Below are positions 1-5,792 of a stretch of 6,620 nucleotides of DNA, piece by piece (positions within the stretch are counted from its first letter, which is position 1; each line of letters begins with the position of its first letter). Location of the stretch: the NCBI GenBank assembly GCA_001399705.1, contig LJCR01000126.1, positions 1 to 6,620 of the forward strand. The letters run 5' to 3'. The translations under genes were made by a program, and so were the position numbers. Origin of the DNA: Kouleothrix aurantiaca (GTDB taxonomy: Bacteria > Chloroflexota > Chloroflexia > Chloroflexales > Roseiflexaceae). The notes under the pieces are model-generated. The model was not told the origin of the DNA. It saw only the letters and a program-made list of their open reading frames with translations, and searched no databases.

Positions 1-1
1 G

Positions 2-1789
2 CACAACCAGCGCCTGAGCAAACGCATCGCGCTCGCCGTGTTTTCATCCGATGCGCTGTCGTCGGTGGCGTATGCCAGCGAAGCGATCCTATTTGTGCTT
101 GTGCTGGCTGGGCCGGCAGCGCTGCCCCTGGTTATTCCGCTCTCGATAGCGATTGTTGTGCTGCTGCTGATCGTCGGTTTTTCGTACCGGCAGACGATCC
201 ACGCCTACCCGAATGGCGGCGGTGCCTATATTGTTGCGCACGAAAATCTTGGCGAGATCCCCGGATTGATCGCTGCCGCCTCGCTGCTGATCGACTATGT
301 CCTGACGGTCGCGGTCTCGATCTCGTCGGGTGTGTTTGCGATCACATCACTCGCTGCGGCGTGGGGCTACCCGACGCTCGGCGACTATCGTGTTGAAATC
401 GCGCTGGTGTGTATCGCGCTGATCACGATTATCAACCTGCGCGGCGTAAAGGAAAGCGGCGCGATCTTTTCTGTGCCAACCTATATTTTCATCATCAGCA
501 TGGTCAGCATGATCGTGTTTGGGCTGTTCCGTGTTTCGCTTGGCGGGTGGGTGGTTGCTGCCCCGGCACTGGAACAAACCGCCAGGCAGGCTGAGCCGCT
601 GGGCGTGTTCCTGCTGCTGCGCGCATTTGCGGCCGGCTGTACCGCGCTGACCGGCGTGGAAGCGATCTCGAACGGCGTGCCGGCCTTTCAGCAGCCCGAA
701 TCGAAGAACGCATCGAAAACGCTGCTGTGGATGATCGTGACGCTGGGCTGTATGTTCCTTGGCATTAGCGTGCTGGCACATTTTTACGGCGCGGTGCCGC
801 GCGAAGACCAAAGCGTCATCGCGCAGATCGCCACCCAGATTGTTGGCACTGGCCCGCTGTTCTTTATCATCCAGGTCGCCACGGCGCTGATCCTGGTGCT
901 GGCGGCCAATACCAGCTACGCCGACTTCCCGCGCCTGGCGTCGCTGCTGTCGCGCGACCGCTTTCTGCCGCGCCAGTTTTCCAGCCGCGGCGATCGCCTG
1001 GTCTTCTCAAACGGCATCCTGGCGCTGGGCGTGTTTGCCGCGCTGCTGGTGATTGCCTTCAACGCGCGCGAGCAGGCCATGCTGCCGCTGTACGCGATTG
1101 GCGTGTTTATCTCGTTCACGCTCTCGCAGTTCGGCATGGTGCTGCACTGGCGGCGTACCCGCGAGCCGGGCTGGAAGACCAGCGTGCTGATCAATGGGCT
1201 TGGCGCGATCATGACGGCGATTGTCCTCAGCGTGATTGTGATCACCAAGTTCAGCCAGGGCGCGTGGGCAGTGCTGTTGCTCACGCCCATTCTGGTGCTG
1301 ATTTTCCGCGCCATCCACCGCCACTACAAAGATGTGGCGCGCCAGCTTTCGCTGGAGAAGCTGGGGCGCGTGCAGGCCGTACGCCGCCACACCACACTGG
1401 TGCTGGTTTCGGGCGTGCACCGCGGCGTCATCCCGGCGCTGGAATTTGCGCGCTCGCTTGCGCCCGACAACACCACAGCCCTGTTTGTCGATCTTGATGC
1501 CGAGCAAACCAACCGCCTCAAGACGAAATGGGAGCAGTGGGGCAGCGGCATTCCTCTCAAAATCCTCGAGTCACCCTACCGGAGCCTGGTGCGTCCGATC
1601 ATGCGCTATATTGACGAGGTTGATGCGGAATATGACGACGATGTGCTTTCCGTCATTCTGCCGGAATTCATTCCGTCGAAGTGGTGGCAGCACCTGCTGC
1701 ATAACCAGACAGCGCTTGCGATCAAGGCCGCGCTGCTCTTTCGGAAAAATATCGTCGTTATTAGCGTTCCCTATCATCTCGAGCGGTAA
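2..1789 (+). CDS. kimA: KimA-type K+:H+ symporter (KUP/APC superfamily), first tandem copy, 5'-partial
   Basis: This is a membrane potassium importer of the KimA (formerly YdaO) branch of the KUP family, often annotated simply as an APC-family amino acid permease. The reading frame is open from base 2, where it already reads HNQRLSKRIALAVFSSDALS. About 23 N-terminal residues, judged from the next gene, lie outside the window. The GTG at 38 is an internal valine, not the start. The residues known to line the ion path of Bacillus KimA are present: Asp (50-52) and Tyr (71-73) in SSDALSSVAY, Asp-Tyr (293-298) with Thr 305-307 and Ser 317-319 in DYVLTVAVS, Thr 650-652 and Glu 659-661 in ALTGVEA, and Tyr 1091-1093 in LPLYAIGVF. 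A hydrophobic permease domain of about 12 helices is followed, from roughly base 1320, by a soluble UspA-like cytoplasmic domain ending in SVPYHLER. By eye about two thirds of residues match the downstream paralogue. The K+ substrate is inferred from family motifs; transport of another small cation or an amino acid is less likely. Confidence 0.88.
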   Translation, partial: HNQRLSKRIALAVFSSDALSSVAYASEAILFVLVLAGPAALPLVIPLSIAIVVLLLIVGFSYRQTIHAYPNGGGAYIVAHENLGEIPGLIAAASLLIDYVLTVAVSISSGVFAITSLAAAWGYPTLGDYRVEIALVCIALITIINLRGVKESGAIFSVPTYIFIISMVSMIVFGLFRVSLGGWVVAAPALEQTARQAEPLGVFLLLRAFAAGCTALTGVEAISNGVPAFQQPESKNASKTLLWMIVTLGCMFLGISVLAHFYGAVPREDQSVIAQIATQIVGTGPLFFIIQVATALILVLAANTSYADFPRLASLLSRDRFLPRQFSSRGDRLVFSNGILALGVFAALLVIAFNAREQAMLPLYAIGVFISFTLSQFGMVLHWRRTREPGWKTSVLINGLGAIMTAIVLSVIVITKFSQGAWAVLLLTPILVLIFRAIHRHYKDVARQLSLEKLGRVQAVRRHTTLVLVSGVHRGVIPALEFARSLAPDNTTALFVDLDAEQTNRLKTKWEQWGSGIPLKILESPYRSLVRPIMRYIDEVDAEYDDDVLSVILPEFIPSKWWQHLLHNQTALAIKAALLFRKNIVVISVPYHLER

Positions 1790-1825
1790 GGCACCAGGCG
1801 CTGGATATTTGCCAGGGATACACAC

Positions 1826-1891
1826 CACTGATCGCACGCCGTGCTTCGGCAGAAGTGTTTTGCCGAAGCTTGTACCGGCGCGCGATCAGTG
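1826..1891. repeat. Compound inverted repeat / long hairpin between the kimA paralogues
   Basis: Three nested palindromic blocks lie in the 137-bp spacer. The outer arms CACTGATCGC (1826-1835) and GCGATCAGTG (1882-1891) are a perfect 10-bp match. After one A-C mismatch, CGCCG (1837-1841) pairs with CGGCG (1876-1880). The inner arms GCTTCGGCA (1843-1851) and TGCCGAAGC (1861-1869) are a perfect 9-bp match that can extend by three weaker pairs to a GTG loop. Bases 1870-1874 bulge out. There is no T-run after the stem, so it is not a classic intrinsic terminator. It could fold in a read-through transcript of the first gene, end transcription by another route, or act as a DNA operator or small mobile palindrome. 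Its right arm overlaps the promoter of the second gene. Confidence 0.8.
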
Positions 1892-1898
1892 CTATGAT
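1870..1898 (+). promoter_or_regulatory. Predicted sigma-70-type promoter for the second kimA copy
   Basis: A -35-like TTGTAC (1870-1875) is separated by 17 bp from a -10 TATGAT (1893-1898), which is preceded by TGC to give an extended -10. Transcription would start near 1905, leaving a leader of about 22 nt with no strong Shine-Dalgarno sequence. The -35 box and most of the spacer lie in the right arm of the 1826-1891 inverted repeat. A protein or DNA structure at the palindrome could therefore control this promoter. The second copy may be transcribed on its own as well as by read-through from the first. Confidence 0.6.
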
Positions 1899-1926
1899 TC
1901 GCGCTGTCCTTCGTTAGCTATTTGAG

Positions 1927-3786
1927 ATGGAAAGCATGCTTGCGGAACTGAAACGCCTGATGGTTGGCCAGCCGCTCGCCACCGAGCCGCTTGCGCACGA
2001 GCGATTATCCAAACGGATTGCGCTGGCCGTCTTCTCCTCGGACGCCCTCTCGTCGGTCGCGTATGCCACGGAAGCCATTCTGATCGCGCTGATGGCGGCG
2101 CAAAGTGGTGCGCTGGGCTATGCCACCCCAATCTCAGTCGGCATTGCGCTGCTGCTGATCACGGTGGCATTTTCTTACCGGCAGACGATCATTGCCTACC
2201 CGCAGGGCGGCGGCACCTATATTGTGTCGCGCGAGAACCTGGGCGTGACGCCCTCGCTGGTGGCGGCGTCGGCACTGCTGATCGACTATGTGCTGACCGT
2301 GGCGGTGAGTATGTCGGCGGCGGTAGCGGCGATCACCTCGGCGGTGCACGTGCTCGAACCCTATCGCGTCGAGCTGGCGATTGGCCTGATCAGCCTGGTG
2401 ACGCTGGCCAACCTGCGCGGCCTGAAGGAATCGGGGCGGATCTTTGCCGTGCCAACCTACCTGTTTATTGGAAGCATGTTTGCGCTCATCGGCGTGGGGC
2501 TGGTGAAGCTGATGCTGGGCGGCGGCAGCGTGCCGGCCGCGCCTGTGCCGGCCATTCCTTATGTGCCGGAAGAATTTCAAGAGCTATCGTTCTTCTTATT
2601 GCTGCGCGCTTTCGCGGCGGGCTGCACCGCGCTTACCGGCATCGAAGCGATTGCCGACGGCGTGCCAGCCTTTCAGAAGCCTGAGTCGCGCAATGCCTCG
2701 ATCACGCTCGTGATTATGGCGGTGATCCTGTGCACCATGTTCCTCGGCACCACAGTGCTGGCGAACGCTTACCATATCATTCCCGATGGCAGCCTGGAGC
2801 CAGAGACGGCCAACTCGCAGCTTGCGCGCATGATTTTCGGCAACAATTCGCTGTTCTACTATGTTTTGCAGGTTGCGACCATGCTCATTCTGGTGCTGGC
2901 CTCAAATACTGCCTTCGCCGACTTTCCGCGTCTTTCGTACTTCCTGGCGCAAGATCGTTTTCTGCCACGCCAGTTCGCACAGCGCGGCGACCGCCTGGTG
3001 TTCTCGAACGGCGTGGTGGCGCTTGGTATCTTCGCGGCGATCCTGGTCATCGCCTTCGGCGCGCGTGAGCAGTCGCTGCTGCACCTGTATGCGGTTGGCG
3101 TGTTTCTTTCGTTCACGCTCTCGCAGTTTGGCATGGTGCAGCGCTGGCGTAAAATGCGAACCCCTGGCTGGCGGCGCAACGCAGCTATCAACTCGATTGG
3201 CGCGCTGGTGACGGGCACGGTGCTGGTGGTGATCGCCTCGACCAAGTTCCTGGAGGGCGCGTGGGCGGTGCTGATGCTCATCCCGATCATGGTCATTCTG
3301 CTGCGCAGCATCCACCACCACTACACCGCCGTGGCGCGGCAGCTTTCGCTGGCCGACGCGCCGCCGCCAAGCGCAGTGCGCCGCCACACTGCCGTCGTGC
3401 TCATCAGCGGCGTGCACCGCGGCGTGGTGCCGGCACTACAATATGCGCTTTCGATCGCGCCAGATAACGTCACTGCTGTGTATGTCGATATGGATGCCGA
3501 AGTGACGGCGAAGCTGAAGGAAAAATGGAAGCGCTGGGGTAGCGGCGTGCCGCTGACGGTGCTTTCGTCGCCCTACCGCTCGCTGCTGCGCCCGCTGATG
3601 CAGTTTATTGACGAGATCGACGCGCAGTACGACGACGATGTGCTGACGATTGTGCTGCCCGAGTTTATCCCTTCGAAGTGGTGGCAGCACCTGCTGCACA
3701 ACCAGACGGCGCTGCTAATCAAAGCCGCGCTCCTTTTCAGCAAGGGTAAGATCGTCACGAGTGTGCCCTACCACCTCGAGGACTAA
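1927..3786 (+). CDS. kimA: KimA-type K+:H+ symporter (KUP/APC superfamily), second tandem copy, complete
   Basis: This is a complete 619-residue inner-membrane transporter predicted to import K+ with H+; Bacillus KimA has about 607 residues. An in-frame TAG at 1915-1917 limits the start to ATG 1927 or ATG 1936. The latter (MLAELKRLMVG) aligns exactly with the start of Bacillus KimA, and neither has a strong ribosome site, so the true protein may be 616 residues. Ion-path residues of the family are all present: Asp39 and Tyr46, Asp120, Tyr121, Thr124 and Ser128, Thr237 and Glu240, and Tyr388. Helices span about residues 30-460. From about 466 a soluble UspA-like domain follows, with SPYRSL, LPEFIPSKWWQ and the terminal SVPYHLED. 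In Firmicutes this domain makes the dimer and c-di-AMP shuts the protein off; whether that holds here is unknown. Compared with copy one, the loop near residues 198-220 is longer and proline-rich. The gene ends in a strong terminator. Confidence 0.9.
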   Translation: MESMLAELKRLMVGQPLATEPLAHERLSKRIALAVFSSDALSSVAYATEAILIALMAAQSGALGYATPISVGIALLLITVAFSYRQTIIAYPQGGGTYIVSRENLGVTPSLVAASALLIDYVLTVAVSMSAAVAAITSAVHVLEPYRVELAIGLISLVTLANLRGLKESGRIFAVPTYLFIGSMFALIGVGLVKLMLGGGSVPAAPVPAIPYVPEEFQELSFFLLLRAFAAGCTALTGIEAIADGVPAFQKPESRNASITLVIMAVILCTMFLGTTVLANAYHIIPDGSLEPETANSQLARMIFGNNSLFYYVLQVATMLILVLASNTAFADFPRLSYFLAQDRFLPRQFAQRGDRLVFSNGVVALGIFAAILVIAFGAREQSLLHLYAVGVFLSFTLSQFGMVQRWRKMRTPGWRRNAAINSIGALVTGTVLVVIASTKFLEGAWAVLMLIPIMVILLRSIHHHYTAVARQLSLADAPPPSAVRRHTAVVLISGVHRGVVPALQYALSIAPDNVTAVYVDMDAEVTAKLKEKWKRWGSGVPLTVLSSPYRSLLRPLMQFIDEIDAQYDDDVLTIVLPEFIPSKWWQHLLHNQTALLIKAALLFSKGKIVTSVPYHLED

Positions 3787-3813
3787 GCGCGGCACAAGCG
3801 AAGAATATGCAGC

Positions 3814-3843
3814 TCGGGGGTGGGAAACCGCCCCCGATTTTTT
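3814..3843 (+). terminator. Rho-independent terminator of the kimA pair
   Basis: The stem pairs 3814-3823 with 3828-3837: TCGGGGGTGG against CCGCCCCCGA, with one G-U pair. It is closed by a GAAA tetraloop (3824-3827) and followed by six T (3838-3843). It starts 27 bases after the second kimA stop codon. On the other strand the stem is not followed by a T-run, so it should work mainly for the plus-strand genes. The convergent small gene ends only three bases beyond the T-run. Confidence 0.92.
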
Positions 3844-3846
3844 GCG

Positions 3847-4110
3847 CTATGGTTCGCTGTCGGAGGTGCGGTCGCGCACCGCCCAGGCAAACACCACTGC
3901 CCCGGCGATGGCTCCCACCACGCTGCCAATCGTCACGTCGCCTGCGAGCGCGTGCGGCACGCCGTCGCCAATTACCCCGCCGATAACGCCGCCAAACGCC
4001 CCCGCGAATAGCGCCGCGTTGGCGTTCGGGCGGAACGCACGCCGGCGCGGGCCAGCCCCGATTAGCACCGCAATCACTATGCCCAGCAGTGCCCAGACAA
4101 TATAGCTCAC
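3847..4110 (-). CDS. Small glycine-rich membrane protein (GlsB/YeaQ/YmgE-like architecture)
   Basis: This 87-residue hydrophobic protein starts at GTG 4110, with a good ribosome site AGGGGG five bases upstream. An in-frame ATG at 4185 would add 25 residues, but that stretch is not membrane-like and its start falls inside a palindromic repeat, so the shorter form is preferred. Three membrane segments are visible: about residues 3-18, 32-50 (GAFGGVIGGVIGDG) and 59-77 (IGSVVGAIAGAVVFAW). A basic PRRR turn follows the first and a charged tail ends the protein. The size, three helices and repeated GxxxG/GG motifs resemble the GlsB/YeaQ/YmgE (transglycosylase-associated) stress family, but I cannot confirm homology by eye. 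It is convergent with the kimA pair and not obviously in an operon with pepT, from which two hairpins and a repeat separate it. The function is unknown; envelope stress is only a guess from the fold pattern. Confidence 0.68.
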   Translation of the reverse strand: MSYIVWALLGIVIAVLIGAGPRRRAFRPNANAALFAGAFGGVIGGVIGDGVPHALAGDVTIGSVVGAIAGAVVFAWAVRDRTSDSEP

Positions 4111-4115
4111 AGAAG

Positions 4116-4121
4116 CCCCCT
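4116..4121 (-). promoter_or_regulatory. Ribosome binding site deciding the GTG start of the small membrane protein
   Basis: On the minus strand AGGGGG is followed by CTTCT and then GTG at 4110. The spacing of five bases and the purine run fit a Shine-Dalgarno site. No comparable site precedes the upstream in-frame ATG at 4185. Confidence 0.6.
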
Positions 4122-4150
4122 GATCGTCATTCGAGCAGCCAGCCCACTTG

Positions 4151-4156
4151 CTTATA
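4151..4156 (-). promoter_or_regulatory. Possible -10 box for the small membrane protein gene
   Basis: TATAAG is read on the minus strand, which would start transcription near 4144 and give a leader of about 34 nt before GTG 4110. No good -35 is seen at 16-18 bp; a TTGAAT is present but only 14 bp away. It supports the GTG start, because a transcript from here could not include the ATG at 4185. Confidence 0.35.
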
Positions 4157-4182
4157 CTCACTACGGATGTATTCAAAATTGC

Positions 4183-4286
4183 CATGCTGAGCGCTTCGGC
4201 TACGCTCAGGACACACTCCGCGAAGCATCTCTTGCTCCCATCAATAGGAGCTTCTTCACCCCGCTCGCGCTTCGTTCAGAATGACA
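4183..4286. repeat. Degenerate palindromic intergenic repeat (MITE/REP-like)
   Basis: The left end CATGCTGAGCG (4183-4193) is an imperfect inverted match, 9 of 11 bases, to the right end CGTTCAGAATG (4273-4283), which continues to TGACA. Inside are CTGAGCG/CGCTCAG (4187-4193 with 4203-4209, a 7-bp stem and 9-base loop) and GCTCC/GGAGC (4234-4238 with 4247-4251). The pattern of CATTCTGA(A/G)CG ends, GAAGC-rich arms and AGAATGACA recalls a family of short noncoding palindromes I have seen scattered through Chloroflexota and some other genomes. No coding potential is evident. Similarity to that family is from memory, not a search. Confidence 0.55.
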
Positions 4287-4353
4287 AATGGAAAGTGTTT
4301 ACCCGAACTTGGTAGCACAGGTTTCGTGCAAGAATACCATACGCGCCAGCTTC

Positions 4354-4398
4354 TGCCAAAACAGAAGCGAAGGGCGTTCCTTCGCTTCTGTTGGGGCA
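4354..4398 (-). terminator. Strong hairpin downstream of pepT, probable terminator
   Basis: A perfect 14-bp stem pairs AACAGAAGCGAAGG (4360-4373) with CCTTCGCTTCTGTT (4379-4392) around a five-base loop. Beyond a 2x2 internal mismatch, TGCC (4354-4357) pairs with GGCA (4395-4398). Read in the pepT direction the perfect stem ends in TT followed by two more T, a short U-run. It lies about 65 bases past the pepT stop and before the repeat. The CTTCGCTTC core resembles the nearby repeat family, so it may be a repeat-derived palindrome now serving as a terminator. Confidence 0.55.
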
Positions 4399-4403
4399 GT
4401 ATG

Positions 4404-4443
4404 TTTGCGCAGGTGCGCTAGTGCGCCACACGCAAAGGTTTTT
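4404..4443. other. Second hairpin just 3' of pepT with a T-run on the plus strand
   Basis: The outer arms TTTGCG (4404-4409) and CGCAAA (4431-4436) are perfect, and inside them GGTGCG and TGCGCC pair around CTAG with two G-U pairs. On the plus strand it is followed by GG and five T (4439-4443), so it is terminator-like against transcription entering pepT from its 3' side. On the minus strand the same fold would sit in the 3' end of the pepT mRNA. Immediately next to it TTTTTCG (4439-4445) and CGAAAAA (4453-4459) form another 7-bp inverted repeat. Confidence 0.4.
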
Positions 4444-4462
4444 CGTTCCGCTCGAAAAATGG

Positions 4463-5701
4463 CTACTCGGCCCAGCGGCGCGCGATCTCGACGCAGGCGG
4501 CCACCGCTTTGTCCATATCGTGCAGGCTCACCCACTCCAGCGGGCCGTGGATGTTTTGCATGCCCGTGAACAGGTTGGGCGTGAGCAGTCCGCGCTCGGT
4601 GAGCTTGGATCCGTCGGTGCCGCCGCGGATCGGCGGCGAAAACGGCTCGATGCCAATTGCCTGATATGCCGCCTTCGCCACCTCGACCGGGCGCATGTCG
4701 TCTTCCAGCCAGTAGCGCATGTTGCGGTACTGCGGCGTGATCGTGCATGTGATGCGCGCGCGCGGTTCGCCAGCCTGAATAGCGGCACAAATTGCTTTCA
4801 CCATCTCGCCATGGCTCGCCAGCTTGTCGCGCTCGAAATCGCGCAGGATCATGCCGATCTCGGCCTGCGCCGCCGTGCCGCGCAGCTGGTAGACATGCAC
4901 AAACCCTTCGCGGTCTTGCGTGGTTTCGGGGGTGCGCGTGTGCTGCGGCAGCATGTCGACGACCTTGGCGGCCAGATGCAGCGCGTTCACCAGCTTGCCA
5001 AATGCATCGCCGGGGTGCGTCGAGACGCCCGTAACCGAAACGACCGCCTTGTCGGCTGAGAAGGTTTCGTACACCAGCTCGCCCACCTCTGCGCCATCGA
5101 GCGTGTAGGCGTAGTCGACATCCAGCTCGTCCAGCTCGATGCTGTTGATGCCGGTGCCGATCTCCTCGTCGATCGTAAAGCAGACGGGAATCTCGCCGTG
5201 CGGGATCTCGGGGTGGGCCAGCAGGCGCGCCGCCATGGTCATGATGATCGCCACGCCGGCCTTGTCGTCGGCGCCCAGCAGCGTGGTGCCGCTGGCAGTC
5301 ACAATATCTTCGCCGATTTTGCCGGCCAGGTAGGCGTTATCCTCGGCGCGCAGCACCTGCTCGGGGTCATCGGGCAGCACAATCGGCGCGCCATCGTAGG
5401 CGCGGTGCACAATCGGCTTGACGCCCGTGGCGTTGAAGGCTGGCGCGGTGTCGACATGCGCCAGAAACGCCACACGCGGAAACTCGCCGCTGCTCGTGGC
5501 CGGGATGGTGCCAATCACAAAGCCTTTGTCGGTCAGGCGCACATTGCTAGCGCCCAGCGCGGCCAGCTCTTGCTGAAGCATGCGCTGCAGATCAAGCTGA
5601 ATGCTGGTGCTTGGCACCTCGGTCGATTCTTCATCGCTCTGCGTGTCGACACGGACATAGCGCAGAAAACGCTCTTCAAGCGCGGAGATCGAGTCAGTCA
5701 T
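4463..5701 (-). CDS. pepT: Peptidase T (tripeptide aminopeptidase, M20B zinc family)
   Basis: This cytoplasmic di-zinc aminopeptidase removes the N-terminal residue from tripeptides in peptide recycling. ATG 5701 is chosen because AGAGAGG lies seven bases upstream and the resulting MTDSISALEERFLRYVRVDTQS matches the family start. The 412 residues agree with the usual length of about 408-410. Metal and catalytic residues can be placed against E. coli PepT: His82 and Asp84 in HVDTAP, bridging Asp145 in LLGADDKAG, Glu179-Glu180 in TIDEEIG, Asp202 in YTLDGAEVG and His385 in NIHG. The dimerisation-domain signatures HPGDAFGKLVNAL, ILRDFERDKL and the substrate-site PIRGGTDGSKL are also intact, so the enzyme should be active. 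An in-frame extension to ATG 5794 exists but lacks a ribosome site and family support. The gene is divergent from the BTAD regulator, and hairpins follow its stop. Confidence 0.96.
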   Translation of the reverse strand: MTDSISALEERFLRYVRVDTQSDEESTEVPSTSIQLDLQRMLQQELAALGASNVRLTDKGFVIGTIPATSSGEFPRVAFLAHVDTAPAFNATGVKPIVHRAYDGAPIVLPDDPEQVLRAEDNAYLAGKIGEDIVTASGTTLLGADDKAGVAIIMTMAARLLAHPEIPHGEIPVCFTIDEEIGTGINSIELDELDVDYAYTLDGAEVGELVYETFSADKAVVSVTGVSTHPGDAFGKLVNALHLAAKVVDMLPQHTRTPETTQDREGFVHVYQLRGTAAQAEIGMILRDFERDKLASHGEMVKAICAAIQAGEPRARITCTITPQYRNMRYWLEDDMRPVEVAKAAYQAIGIEPFSPPIRGGTDGSKLTERGLLTPNLFTGMQNIHGPLEWVSLHDMDKAVAACVEIARRWAE

Positions 5702-5708
5702 CGTCAAA

Positions 5709-5715
5709 CCTCTCT
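5709..5715 (-). promoter_or_regulatory. pepT ribosome binding site
   Basis: On the minus strand AGAGAGG stands seven bases before ATG 5701. This decides against the longer in-frame start at 5794. Confidence 0.75.
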
Positions 5716-5736
5716 TTGCACGGGTCTCATCGCCGT

Positions 5737-5745
5737 ATTGTAGCA
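5737..5745 (-). promoter_or_regulatory. pepT promoter, extended -10
   Basis: Read on the minus strand, TGC precedes TACAAT (5737-5742), an extended -10 one base off consensus. The start would be near 5730, giving a leader of about 29 nt that includes the AGAGAGG site. The -35 zone (about 5760-5765) is not recognisable, as is common for extended -10 promoters. It falls on the same bases as the -35 zone of the divergent regulator promoter. Confidence 0.6.
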
Positions 5746-5777
5746 CTTCTTGCTCCACTGCCTGCCGCGCCCCAATC

Positions 5778-5786
5778 TGGTATAAT
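5778..5786 (+). promoter_or_regulatory. Consensus extended -10 promoter of the BTAD regulator, leaderless start
   Basis: TGG precedes a perfect TATAAT (5781-5786). Only six bases separate the box from ATG 5793, so the expected first transcribed base is the A of the start codon or its neighbour. No Shine-Dalgarno sequence precedes the ATG, which agrees with a leaderless mRNA. The -35 zone near 5758-5763 is poor. Confidence 0.7.
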
Positions 5787-5792
5787 CGCGCC

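Noticed and set aside
347..1507. Minus-strand frames of 130-170 codons opposite the first KimA copy, with similar ones at 2134-3417
   Set aside because: They recur at equivalent places opposite both paralogues because the coding strands are similar. Their His/Arg/Gln-rich translations look like shadows of hydrophobic coding sequence.
1790..1926. A c-di-AMP (ydaO-type) riboswitch ahead of the second KimA gene, as found before kimA in Bacillus
   Set aside because: The spacer is short, the predicted transcript leader is only about 22 nt, and the conserved ydaO sequence blocks are not visible. The hairpin present lies upstream of the predicted start.
4111..4185. A longer form of the small membrane protein from ATG 4185
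   Set aside because: The added 25 residues are not membrane-like and the ATG is the edge of a palindromic repeat. GTG 4110 has a good ribosome site and a possible -10 box between the two starts.
4287..4353. A hidden small RNA or gene in the spacer between the repeat and the pepT terminator
   Set aside because: There is no promoter, stem with U-run or codon bias that I can support in this stretch.
4391..5743. Plus-strand open frames of up to 222 codons opposite pepT
   Set aside because: They are antisense to a gene with complete family motifs. Their translations are arginine- and alanine-rich with no recognisable domains, as expected of shadow frames in G+C-rich DNA.
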